Assembly: GCA_964035575.1 (NCBI GenBank)
Contig: OZ037865.1
Location: 1,178,001 to 1,242,000 of the forward strand
DNA: 64,000 nucleotides
Direction of reading: 5' to 3'
Origin: Rhynchopus sp. YZ270_cl-10
Taxonomy: Eukaryota; Euglenozoa; Diplonemea; Diplonemida; Diplonemidae
Made by a program: the position numbers and the translations under genes. The notes under the pieces were generated by a model. It did not search any database, was not told the origin of the DNA, and saw nothing but the letters and a program-made list of their open reading frames with translations. Positions 53,109 through 63,429 of the stretch are shown in pieces. How positions within the stretch are numbered: position 1 is the first letter of the stretch; each line of letters opens with the position of its first letter.

Positions 53109-54681
53109 ATGGAAAAGGCCTGCACGATTGCGGACTCCTTGGAGTGGGAACGCGACAACACTTTTGGTGAGGGCCGCACTGCCACCCTTGAGCGCCTTGC
53201 GGAGGAGCTTCTCGCACTTGTCCCTGTCAACCTCGACGAGCTGGATGGGGCTGTCAACCGTGCGCTTGCCTTATCTCTTAAAGGGCGTGCACTGTGTGCA
53301 GCTGGGGGCGATGAGAAGAAGGTAAAGGAAGGCTCCACTCTGTTGTGCAAGGCAGTGAAGATGAACCCAAAATGCACCAAATCGTGGAACGCTCTGGGAC
53401 ACCTTTATTGGGAGCAGGGGCAGCTCAAGCAGGCGCACGATGCTTACGAAGGCGCGCTCTCTGCCGACCCCGCACACCCCGCCTCACTACGCGACTCATC
53501 GCTCATCCTCCGTTCCCTGGGTGGGAAGGACAACATCGAAAAGGCGGTCGAGCGCTCGAAGAAGGCGCTTGCTGCGGACCTCTCCTCTGCACCCTCCTGG
53601 TACACTCACGGCATGGTGCAGCTCTCCAAGTATTTTACTCTTACATTCGACCAAAAAGATCTGAAATCTGCTATGAAAGCCTTCGATTTGGCAGAAAAGA
53701 ATGGTTCGTCGCACCCCGACGTTCACATGAACAGAGGGCAGTGTCAGAAATATATGATTCAGTGGGGCAATGCGCTGCTGAGCTTAGACAAGGCGGTGGA
53801 GATTGACCCTTCCTTTGAGGAGGCGAAGAAGTCGAAGTCTGCCCTATTGGGGTTCTTCGAGCTGCTGACGCGGAAGTGGAACACATATGCAGGGTACAAC
53901 GAGAAGACGCTCGGGAAGACGGTCAAGGCGCTCCCCACAGCGCCGGGTACTAAGAGCATACGTGGCAACTCTGTGCAGATAATTCCGCTGGAGAGCCTCG
54001 AGGGCGATGAGGGGCAGGTAACAAAGCAGCAGTGTGTGGCGCTCAAGATATTAGAAGTTGTCGATGGGTCCAGCATGCCCCTGGTCTACCTAGCAGTGGG
54101 TATGAGCACACCCACCCTCCACGTTGTTGTATCATTTTTTTTTTTTAGGCTTTGAGCACACAAAGGACCCGATCTTTTTTGTAGGTGACTCAGGCTTAGG
54201 TTCATCTGACAAACTTTTCTTTTCTTCTTCTTTTTTTTTTTTTTTTTTTTGCAGCATTTTGGAGGAGTCTCCTCATTCCATATTTTCAAAAAGATGTAAA
54301 AGATGTAACGACCGTCTTTTAGCATTTCTCATCAAAAGCCTTTTTCTCTTTTAGGACTGCATGCTTTGGAGGTCCACCCGTACACCGGTCATTGTACCAA
54401 AGGTACACTGTTCATAAGAGGGCTTTGTATTTCAGTCACACCCCGTTTTTTTTTTTGCTGCCATCACAGAGCATCTTCCATTACCTCCCCCATCCACCAC
54501 AGATGCGAACCGCACCCGCTGCCTCGTTGCTGCGTATGGTATTGACGCGAAGGCGATAAAGTCCTCCAACGAGGTCATCTACGGTAACCCATGCTACTAC
54601 CGCCGCACGGTACCTGCGGACGAGCCCTGGGAGGCACTGGTGCTGGTCCTCGACAGGTCTTCGGTATGTCAGCTTTCTTAA
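53109..54681 (+). CDS. Tetratricopeptide repeat protein 5 homologue (TTC5/Strap)
   Basis: Exon 1 53109-54099 and exon 2 54503-54681 join in phase 1 (donor GTATGA, acceptor CCACAG), giving 389 residues against about 440 in human TTC5. TPR helices fill residues ~60-260 (WNALGHLYWEQGQLKQAHDA, then YEGALSADP; HMNRGQCQKYMIQWGNALLS). The C-terminal part is an OB-fold-like domain: LKILEVVDGSSMPLVYLAV in exon 1 and the GNPCYYRRTVP...LVLVLDRSS strands in exon 2 correspond to the TTC5 pattern. Human TTC5 binds p300 cofactors and also recognises nascent tubulin in tubulin autoregulation; the role here is inferred by homology. A second donor-like GTATGT at 54664 could lead to an alternative end; read-through stops at 54681, which fits the family's end. 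The intron carries two dispersed hairpin elements. Confidence 0.85.
54184..54440 (+). repeat. Two hairpin elements inside the TTC5 intron
   Basis: 54184-54210: shortened CTAAGC-type copy (GGTGACTCAGGCTTAGGTTC then ATCTGAC) with a T tail ending in GCAG. 54397-54440: TACA-type copy (AAAGGTACACTGTTCATAAG then AGGGCTTTGTATTTCAG). Both occupy one 403-base intron. Confidence 0.65.
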
Positions 54682-55306
54682 CACTTTAACCTGTTCTAGG
54701 TTGCATCACCTGGTACGATGACCTGGAGAAACGATGTGCCAAGGGTTCTTTTTTTTGTGGATATCCATAGATGCATCAATGCAAGAACAAAAAGAAGGAG
54801 GCAAAGCATACGATAAGAATTGTTGGAATAGTGTAGTTGCCCAACCTTCAAGCTCCATTGTCAAATTTGTAGATTTTTCAAAAAAATGGTGGCTGCCCCT
54901 GTGATGTGTGGTCTCTAGTGATAGTGAACAACAGTTTTTTTATCCAAAACGAATCCACCTACCCAACACAGCCCGTGACAGTCGGAGGAAGGTTGTTAGA
55001 GAGATCCCAGTGGTCTCAGATGGAGTTGAACGTCTCTAGAAAGCTGGGGTAAACGCAGCGGGTTGGCTGCACTTCCCCCAATAGCTGTGCTTCCATTATT
55101 ATTTTTTTTTAAAAATGTTTTCAACGTCTCTAGCAAAGCTTGGGTAAACGTGCCGCCGTTATCCATCCCCCACAGTTCAAAGCTTTTCTGCCTGCCCCCC
55201 CTTTTTTTGAAAACTGATGAAGATGAATGACCTCGTGAAGGTCCATTCACCCTTCAAGTTTTTTTACCCCTCTCTTTTTTTTTCTTCCACCCAACTGTTG
55301 CAGTTA

Positions 55307-56397
55307 ATTACATACATTGAAATCCCCGGGAGTCGCGGAGACTCTCCACTGGTGTTTTCGAGAGTTTTAGCGATTAAAAAAAAAGAAAAAAAGTTCGCGA
55401 TTAATCGCGAATTTGTGAAAAACTCTCGAAAACTCTCCAATTTAAAAAAAAACTCACCAAAACTCTCCAAAACTCTCCAATACTCCCCGATTTAAAAAAA
55501 ATACTCTCGAAAACTCTCCAATTTATAAAATAAAAATTTGCGATTAATCGCGAATTTATGAAAAAATCTCGAAAACTGGGCCATCTATGAACGGGGAGAG
55601 ATTTTTTCACAAGCTCTCACTACGTTCCGAGGGGGTTATTGTACTTTAGTGGTGTGGCTGGCAACATGTATTCTGTGGTGGTCAAAAGTGCAATGTTCCT
55701 TCTCCAATGGATTTATTGGGTGTACTGCTATACTGGGACAATATGGTCAGATCACTCTTCAAACCACCTGGAAAAGTGCACGGCATCTAAAAATTTCCGC
55801 CTGCGGCGGGAAGCCTCGACCCGTTTTCACCCTTTTCTTGTTCCTTATCCCCATATTTAAAATAGCCCTGCTTACATGTGGTGGTATGCTTCCCTGCTGG
55901 TATGGTGTACCATTTTTCGCCCAGAGTAATTTAAGCGTAATTATATCTTAAACAGGTGTGGATAATTCCCAAGCGCGGAATTAACCCGTCGCATTTGTGA
56001 TCGACCTGTGGGCTCGTTTGCTCATGTCCGCCACCACTGTGCCGCCTAAAGCCGCGAGGCTTATCACCCCTCTGTCGTGGTGGGTGCATTTTGCGAATCA
56101 ATCGGTAGGTGTAATGTGAGTACGTAGACTCAACGTGTGCCCAGGTAGGCACAGGTCAGATGCGGATAGCACCAGGTGTGCACGGTTGTGTTTGGGGTAA
56201 AATGCTACAAAAAATCGCGATTTTACTCCCGGGGATTAATCGCGAATTTTGTCGCGATTAATCGCGAAAACTCTCCGTAAAAAAAAAAAAAACACTCTCG
56301 AAAACTCTCGAAACCAAAAAAACACTCACGGGGAGTTCGTTTTTTTTGATTTTTTGCCAAACTCCCCGTGACTCCCCGGGATTTCAATGTATGTAAT
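55307..56397. mobile_element. 1.09-kb inverted-repeat element with TA duplication
   Basis: It starts ATTACATACATTGAAATCCC and ends in the complement, with GGGAGTC following; TA lies on both sides (55305-55306, 56398-56399). Just inside both ends are repeated AAACTCTCGAAAACTCTCCA tracts and the palindrome GCGATTAATCGC several times. The ~600-base centre is unique apart from a segment (55578-55625) shared with the helicase intron. No coding capacity. Confidence 0.7.
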
Positions 56398-56864
56398 TAT
56401 CTTTAGAGAATATTATTTCACCTTTGGAAAAAAACAACAAACGAAAAATAAATGCGAAAAGGAAAAGAAAAATACAATGCCAAAAAAAGCAAAATAGCGC
56501 AAAATATATAAAAAAAATGCAGGAGAAAAACGTATTCTAACCCCCTTTGGGTGACGTTATGCACAGAAACCGTTTGTCTTTTGACAAAGGTTTTTCTTTT
56601 TTGTCGATGCTAAAAAAAGAGTTCCTTGATTTGTTCTAATCTCTACCACACTCTTGTAAAGGATTGGGTGTGTGTACTGTCTGTAAGAAGTTTCTCGCAC
56701 CCTTTTGGGTGACATTCTGAGTACAGAACAGAATCCAGCAAAGGTGGGGGAGGAAAGGAATTGTTGAAACAATAAAAAAAAGGGACCGAAAAAAAGTAGT
56801 AAACACCCCCAGATTTTTCTTTTTGTTCGCTTCTTTTTAAATCAAAATAACAAACGTCTACTCG

Positions 56865-57177
56865 GGGGTGTCGGATTAGGGGGAACTATGTAGTCCCCCT
56901 AATCATAGTGTGCAGACGAACATTTTTGGTTCGTCGGTTTTGTTCGTCGATGTTCGTCGACGAACATCGACGAACAGGTCCCTGCCACAAGCGCAACCCA
57001 CGACGAACAACGACGAACATCGACGAACATTTTGTTCGTCTGCACACTATGCCTAATCCGACACCCCCTTTTTTTTTTGTACGTTTTTAGAAAAAAAAAT
57101 AGGATGGAGCACCCCGTCCCAAATAGCAAGTATCGGGGGGAATGCAGCCACCCCTACCCCCCCTAATCCGACACCCC
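56865..57177. mobile_element. Nested inverted-repeat elements
   Basis: The outer repeats are GGGGTGTCGGATTAGGGGG at 56865 and its complement ending at 57177; a third, partial copy of the complement lies at 57052-57072. Inside, 56904-57051 is a second element with ends CATAGTGTGCAGACGAACA and its complement, filled with repeated GACGAACA/TGTTCGTC units. The inner element may have TA duplications (CATA...TATG). No coding capacity. Confidence 0.6.
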
Positions 57178-57383
57178 AAAAGAGTCACTCCCCCCCCAGG
57201 TGACCGTCTACTCTATACAACGTTACTCTACAGGATTTTTCTTTTTCTCTTCCTCTTTTCCGTCTTTTCCTTCTCTTTTATTTAACCTCCCCATTCCCTT
57301 TCTCCGGTGTGCCCTTTTGTTTTAAAAAGAAATTTTATTTTATTTTTCTAAAAAATATCTCTCCCTTCTCTCAATGCTAGACC

Positions 57384-59516
57384 ATGACGAAGAGTAACTC
57401 CAAATGCGAGTTGCATCCTGTAGAGGAGAGCGTACTGACCAGCTTCTTTTATTACCTATGGAGGCGTCGAAGCGCCTTGCAAGGAGAGGAAGAGCCGAAC
57501 CATGCCGGCATGCACGTACCGCATACGCTGTGTTACGACCACGACTTTGCAAGGGGTTGGTACTACTGTTCGGGGCAGCGAGGGTTTCAGAGGAAGGCCG
57601 GGCGGGAGATTGATGTGCTTGCTGTGCTTGATAATTTCTGTAGCATTCAGAGGAGAGGTATAAAGGCGTCGCCGTACCGCAGACAGATGGTCAAAAGCGT
57701 AGCAAAAGAGGACCCCGTTGCTGTCTATGTTGAGCTGTCACCAAACTCCAGTGGAGTCTTCACAATGGAATATCTCACGACCGCGAGGTTAAAGAAATTT
57801 CTATCTGTTACCTCGACCTCACATCAATCTAACGGAGTCAAACCAAAGCTACGCAACGGAATTCTCCAGCAATTCATCCCCCCTGGGGAGGCGGACCACG
57901 TCATTCACGTTTCCTGGTCGGTGCATTATTGCTCTATGAAAAAAAGACGACACCGGCATGCATTGTTCCCGGTAGTGAATCGTATGCAATGTGACAGACG
58001 TGATGACGACGGAGACGAGCAGGTTAAACGAACCGTAGCATATGATGAAGCATGTACAGAAGACACCGATGCATATGTCGCGCCGGCGGTGCAGACGCGC
58101 ATTAAAACATTGTGTCAACAAATTGCCAACCACTTCTATGATTTGGAGCACAGAAAGGTGGAACGTATGGTGCTCTTCTTCAAAACCGGGGGAGACGGTC
58201 TTCTTTGGCTTCTCTGGTGCGCCTCAGTCAAGCTTGGAGGGCAACGGAACAACGCGCCCCTCGTCATCCCCCGCTTCTTCTCCGCAGATACCAGTAAATC
58301 TGGTTGGACCGATCGTGAAGAAAACGCTTTATTTGGTCAACAACCGAGTATTGGGCCTATTAAGGACTCTTATTTGCCTACATCAACGTTCTTCGACTTT
58401 ATGCAGCATCCCCTGCCTTGCCAGAGCAAATTTCATAAGAATACTTTATCGCGTTTACATTCGGCAAAAACAGGGAAAAAGAAATGGGTGAAAGAGGAAG
58501 GTTCGGAGTCAAAGGGGGAACGCTTTGCGAAGAACGTCTCCTTTGCGGAACTCCCGGATGATGCGGGGCGGCGCAAGAGGGTGGCGCGAAAGCATCTCCT
58601 CTCAGACGCAGCCTTCACGCAAAAGCTTTGCCCTGCATTTTTGAACAATAGTATCTCAGAGCTTTCACATTTGGTGTCCCCGCCCGAGAAGACACATCTT
58701 GCAACACCCGACTCTGATGATCTAGCCAATACACTTTGCATCGAACAAGAAGTTGCTTCATTTGCTACACCCGGAAGAGACCCGGAAGGCTCAAAATGTG
58801 CGAGAGAGTGGTCCTTTGCTTCGACTGTGAAGACTGCGAGCGCAATGAGCAAATTCATGCAGGCAGGTAGACGTGACTCAAAAATTAGCTTTGATGTGGA
58901 GAGGCCGGAGGCATATATTGCTGTGGAGACCCGCATTGCAGCTAGCTTGTTGGGCGCGCAGACCGAAGGGAACTACCCAATGCGGGTGTTGAAAGGGGTC
59001 ACGAAGGAGATTGAGTTGTTGCTGGAGTTTTTGGATACGGTGCTATACCAGGTGTCTACCTTGCATGAGGTAGGGTCATGGCTGGTTGTGGCGCTGCCGT
59101 ATGTGGAAGGGAGGGAGCTGTCGGTGACGAACTGTGTTTGTGACCACTTTGCCGAGCTTCTGCTTGAGCTGCGTGAGGTCAGCACCTCCACGCCACGCGA
59201 GGTCCAAGGGTGGGCTCTCCGAAACGGTACCTCAACCGCAGTGAGCGACGCGGTTGCAGGGACAGGGCGGGGTACGGCATTTCTCTCCGCATTTGGCCCG
59301 CACATCTTCCCCATAAAGAAGCGTGTTGAAGACACCCGTCTCTTCCTCCGTCGTCGTGCGAACGAAATCGTCTATGACGACTTTGTCTCGCTGGCACGCA
59401 TTGTCTGCTCTGTGGTCGCAGGGGTGCTGGTCATCACCACCTCCGTGGAGGATGAGGTTCATGATGTGAAGGGGTCAGAGGAGAATTCGGGTGTAGGAGA
59501 AGAAGCGTGTGAATAA
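57384..59516 (+). CDS. Large uncharacterised protein, intronless, 710 residues
   Basis: A single long frame with coding composition and no low-complexity bias. I do not recognise it. Around residues 170-205 is EADHVIHVSWSVHYCSMKKR and around 250-280 is KVERMVLFFKTGGDGLLWLL then WCASVKL; hydrophobic-aromatic stretches of this kind recall uncharacterised, conserved protist proteins, but I cannot name a family. Residues ~360-480 are polar and probably disordered. The last ~220 residues are mainly helical (KGVTKEIELLLEFLDTVLYQ) and end in an acidic tail. No signal peptide. The segment VCSVVAGVLVITTSV near residue 680 is mildly hydrophobic but short for a membrane anchor. The ATG is the first in the frame after a T-rich leader. 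The neighbours give no hint of function. Confidence 0.75.
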   Translation: MTKSNSKCELHPVEESVLTSFFYYLWRRRSALQGEEEPNHAGMHVPHTLCYDHDFARGWYYCSGQRGFQRKAGREIDVLAVLDNFCSIQRRGIKASPYRRQMVKSVAKEDPVAVYVELSPNSSGVFTMEYLTTARLKKFLSVTSTSHQSNGVKPKLRNGILQQFIPPGEADHVIHVSWSVHYCSMKKRRHRHALFPVVNRMQCDRRDDDGDEQVKRTVAYDEACTEDTDAYVAPAVQTRIKTLCQQIANHFYDLEHRKVERMVLFFKTGGDGLLWLLWCASVKLGGQRNNAPLVIPRFFSADTSKSGWTDREENALFGQQPSIGPIKDSYLPTSTFFDFMQHPLPCQSKFHKNTLSRLHSAKTGKKKWVKEEGSESKGERFAKNVSFAELPDDAGRRKRVARKHLLSDAAFTQKLCPAFLNNSISELSHLVSPPEKTHLATPDSDDLANTLCIEQEVASFATPGRDPEGSKCAREWSFASTVKTASAMSKFMQAGRRDSKISFDVERPEAYIAVETRIAASLLGAQTEGNYPMRVLKGVTKEIELLLEFLDTVLYQVSTLHEVGSWLVVALPYVEGRELSVTNCVCDHFAELLLELREVSTSTPREVQGWALRNGTSTAVSDAVAGTGRGTAFLSAFGPHIFPIKKRVEDTRLFLRRRANEIVYDDFVSLARIVCSVVAGVLVITTSVEDEVHDVKGSEENSGVGEEACE

Positions 59517-60314
59517 GCTTGATAAAAACAACTTGATGTCAATTTCTAAAAGATTGGGAGGCAGCGCAAAACGGATTGGAAAAAGAAAAGAAAAAGACAG
59601 AAGTCTTGTTTCTTTGAGTACTCAATTTACCACAATAACCATACTTCAGGTTACCATCTTTTTTGTTTTCCGGCTTTGAGCGTGCAAACAAAAAGTCCCC
59701 GATTTTTTTTTGATGTATTTCCGGTAATGTACCGTCCGAAGGCACCAATTCTACAAAAAAAAACAGTCATTCGAAAAGATGGTGGTGGGGTGAAGGGAAC
59801 GAACGCCGCGCTTTACAGTGGGGTGTGTGTGTGTGTGTTCCCGGAGGTGGGGGGGGTAGGGTAGGGCGTTTGTGTGAGGGCAGGGTTTTTTAATTTTGAT
59901 AAAAAGGCGTACCAGCGTAGGGTGTCAAAAAACCAAATGTGCATCTGCACCTTTTGTGGTTGGTCATTTTTCTTTTTCCTTTTTTTTGAAAACTCTTTTC
60001 GCACTCATCGGTAATTGGTTAATTTCCCCCATTTTTCTTTTTTAGCCACATTTTTCTCAGAATTCTGGCCGACTGGGCTGGGCCTGGGGGTCCATGCCCA
60101 ATATAGGGAGGGGGTAGGACAGTGGGGACGCCCACTGAAATATCTCTTACCTGGCCAGCCGGTTTTTATGTAAACAAATAGCAGTTGAGCAAACGGCAAG
60201 GCAAGGGCACTTTAATGCCATGATTGTTTCTGATGTCCAAATGCACCTAACACACCAACACAAGGCTTTTTATTCTCCTCCTTCTCGTCCTTCTTTGTTT
60301 TTCTTCTTATTAAT
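59517..60314. other. Gene-free spacer
   Basis: No gene or clear element seen. It holds a TG microsatellite and G run near 59820-59860 and ends in a T-rich leader before the dehydrogenase ATG. Confidence 0.55.
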
Positions 60315-61976
60315 ATGTCCTCGACAGGAGCTGTGGACTGGTGGTACATCACAGGATGTGACACAGGGTTTGGTGCAGAGGCTGCACGCATGTTTGCAGC
60401 AAAGAAGCACCACGTCTTCGCAGGGCACTTCACGGCAGAGGCAGCAGAGAAGTTGAAGGAGGACGGGAATGGGTACATCGTCCCCCTGCAGCTGGACGTG
60501 ACAAAGCAGGAGAGTGTGGACGCTGCGGCAGAGAAGATCAAGGAGACGCTTGGGCGGGAGGGACGTCTCACGGGGTTGGTCAACAACGCAGGTCTGCTTT
60601 GCCAGGTGGGTTTCCTTGAGTTGATGTCGATCGACAACCACACCAAGATGATGGATGTGAACTACTTTGGGACTGTGCGTGTGACCCTTTCTGTGCTTCC
60701 CCTCATCCGCAAAACGGAGGGCCGTATTGTGAACGTGGCCTCCATCGCGGGACGTGTTGCGTTCCCTTCGCTCGTTGCATACAGTGCAACGAAGTACGCT
60801 GTTGAGGGCTTCAACGACGGACTGAGGAAGGAGATGCAGGGGTTCGGTGTGACGGTGCACCTTGTGGAGCCGGGTGTGTTCTCGGGGACCAACCTCTACG
60901 CGACGTACGGCACGGGGTTCGATAAGGTATGTGCACACCTATAACCTAGCAGCACTGTCTCTCTTCCCTTACCCAACGCTACCATGTTCTTGTACACCGT
61001 TATTTTTGCATTGTTCACTGATCTGCATGCAGCTATCCTGGACACAATGTCCGAGGTAGTAGACGTGGGCGGCGACCAGGTCTACATCGACGTGCAAGAC
61101 CCGCAGGCAGAAGTCAAAAAATTTTCCCAGCTTGTCATGAAGAAAAAAATGAAGAAAAAAAAGAATAGTTATTGATGCAGGCACCTACGCTATGCTAGCC
61201 ATCGGAATGAAAGCACAACTGCCCAACAAAAAGCGACTTTGATATGTTCAAACGCCTCAAGAAGGACTCAAGGACGCAGGCACTGAGGGAAAAGAAACAG
61301 AGTATCGATTACCAAAAACACAAAAGTCAAAAGAAAACCAACAAAATGAGAACACTTGGCAGGTGGCACACGAGATGTCTGCACATTATCAATTTCACTT
61401 CTTTTTTTATACCTCCATATTTTCACCACCCACGCTGCAGACATTCGCCAGCGCAAGCCCCGAGCTGCAAGCGGAGTACGGCAAGAAGTTCAACGACCAG
61501 ACACGCGACGACTCGCTCCGTATGCATCCCTCCCCACTTCCCCCTTTTTGATGCCAGCCGTATATTTTGTTACACTATCACGAGAGGGCTTTGTATTTCA
61601 AGAAAACTTTGTGTTAATACTTTACCTCCTGTATTTAATCAACCCAACAGAGGTCTTCTCCTTCCTGAGCAACAAGGACACCTCGAAGGTCCCACGGGCG
61701 TACTACCACGCACTGACGGCGAAGAACCCGTACTACCGGTACCGTGTGGGGTGGGACTCGAAGAGCTTCTTCACGATTGTGTCGTGGCTGCATGAGTCGC
61801 TGCAGGATTTGACCACGCTGCCGCTCATGACCGCGCCGGCAGGCAAGACACTGCGCGCGAGGTGGAACACAACAGTGCGCTACGGAGGCTGGCCGCTGAT
61901 GAGGAAGATCATCTACTCCATCCTCGGCTACTACCTCTACCGTTACATCAAGAGGCGCTTTGCCCCCATCGCGTAG
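60315..61976 (+). CDS. Short-chain dehydrogenase/reductase, C-terminally extended
   Basis: Exons 60315-60926, 61441-61519 and 61651-61976 (phases 0 and 1; donors GTATGT and GTATGC, acceptors TGCAG and CAACAG) give 338 residues. Classical SDR features: the nucleotide-binding loop as TGCDTGFG (residues 13-20), NNAG (~90-93), and catalytic Ser143, Tyr156 and Lys160 with normal spacing (YSATK), followed by PG (EPGVFSGTN). Residues ~205 on (SPELQAEYGKKF...) match the extended C-terminal half of the retinol/hydroxysteroid dehydrogenase-like branch. The last ~30 residues (LMRKIIYSILGYYLYRYIKR) are hydrophobic and then basic, suggesting membrane attachment, perhaps to the ER. The predicted reaction is NAD(P)-dependent alcohol/ketone interconversion; the substrate is unknown. 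Intron 1 (514 bases) includes coding-like DNA; intron 2 carries a hairpin element. Confidence 0.9.
61030..61350 (+). other. Coding-like DNA in intron 1 of the dehydrogenase gene
   Basis: From about 61048 the frame MSEVVDVGGDQVYIDVQDPQ continues with AEVKKFSQLVMKKKMKKKKN and a stop at 61173; a second basic frame (FKRLKKDSRTQALREKKQSI) follows from 61244. The GC-rich start is unlike the surrounding intron. It could be an alternative exon, a small nested gene or an inserted gene fragment. Unidentified. Confidence 0.3.
61569..61606 (+). repeat. TACA-type hairpin element in a 131-base intron
   Basis: TTACACTATCACGAGAGGGC then TTTGTATTTCAAG. The loop ACGAGAG is exact. It makes up nearly a third of intron 2 of the dehydrogenase gene (61520-61650). 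Confidence 0.65.
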
Positions 61977-62600
61977 ACTCTTTACCCCCCTTCTTTCGAT
62001 CCAGCGGCATCTACGCCCCACAACAACGTGTCGGAATTCCAGTGCCTGCGTCGCGAGAGGTGTTTGGTCCACCCCACCCCACTCCCCCTTGTGAAGATAC
62101 ATGTGGTCATGTGGTTCGTCCATATTGTTTTAAAAGGTGACCAAGCACGCAGGGAGGTCATCTTTTTTATTCTTTTTTTTTTTTTTGATAACACGTGTGT
62201 CCAGGTGTTACCCCCCTTCTTTTTTTGGCCGAGTTTCTCGGCCGAACAGATTAATAAATATACAAGAAAACACACCCATTCTCCGAGAGTAGGGTGTGTG
62301 GGGGTGCCTTTTTTATTATTTTTTTTAGATGTGTGTTTGTTGTGTGTGCTGTGTATTTGTGGGCAAAAAATTCCCTTTTTTTTATGGCGTTTTGCACTTT
62401 CCACGTCTCTTTTAAGGTGGCTTAACAGCAGAGTGAGGCTTTAAACCCATCTTACCAACTTTTGTTTTTCTCCCCCCTCTCGATGGGTGATGGTATCTCA
62501 CACGCTCCTCCATACGTCGCCATCTCTTGTTTACCCGTCTTTTTTCAATCCAACCTTTTAAATGAGACTAAGCGAAAGAAGACTTAGCCTCATCTTCTGC

Positions 62601-62699
62601 CTGATTTAGCCTGAAATTTTGATGGGGTTTAGTGGAGTTTTGGTGGAGGATTATATACCACCACACTCTAAACTCCATCAAAATTTCAAGCAAAGTCAG
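62601..62699. mobile_element. Fold-back element, ~99 bp
   Basis: CCTGAAATTTTGATGGGGTT on the left faces AACTCCATCAAAATTTCAAG on the right; the outer CTGATTT and AAAGTCAG extend the pairing. The centre is AT-rich (TTATATAC) between TGGTGGA and CCACCA. It resembles a miniature inverted-repeat element; no clear target duplication. Confidence 0.6.
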
Positions 62700-63429
62700 A
62701 TGGATATTACCAACCCTTTCTTTTTGGTGCTCTGTACCTTTGAAAAAAACCTTCGCGAATTCAAAAGTTCAGTTCATCGATGTACAATAAGGCTTTACTT
62801 ATACACGGTGCATGGTTTTGCTGTTAAATTTATTTATTGATGGGTTTTGTCTGTGCAACAGGGTTCCAAACAAGGCACATTCGTCCCTGAAATATTTTTT
62901 TAAACAGTTTTTTTTTTTCCCTTCTCACAAGGGGACGGCATCCTGTCCCTTTTCAAGCTTAAGCTGATTTTTTCCTATTTTTTATCGCATTGCGTTCTTC
63001 TCAACGTTTTTCTTTTTTTTTTTTCTTTTTTTCATTTATCATCGTAACAGGTGACTTTTTATTAAAGCAGTGCTTTATTCAACGTTATTTATTTCCCTCC
63101 TCTTCCCCCGTTGTTGTTGTGCAAACTAAGCAGCCCCAGGCCACGTAGAAACATAGTGTTTGTGTTCCTTAGTAATGTGTTTGCGGGGTGTTTTGTCGAA
63201 ACAGCAATAAAACAATTTTTAAAAAAAACGGTGAAAAAAAGGGGGGGAGAAAGGGTTTGTGTGCCTATTCCCACTGCAAAAAAATATTAAAAAAAGAAGA
63301 AAAAAATATGCCATTTTGACACCCACCTTTTGGTGAGGGGGTGATTGTGGTCAATCTGGTTGTCAAAACTACATAATACAGTGGCTACACTCATGCAAAA
63401 AAAGAAGAAAAACATTTCAGAAAAAAATA

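Larger units (their letters stand above)
54682..57383. other. Gene-free stretch with two inverted-repeat elements
   Basis: No gene seen. Elements at 55307-56397 and 56865-57177; sequences with CCCTTTTGGGTGA near 56545 and 56700; T/A runs elsewhere. Confidence 0.6.
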
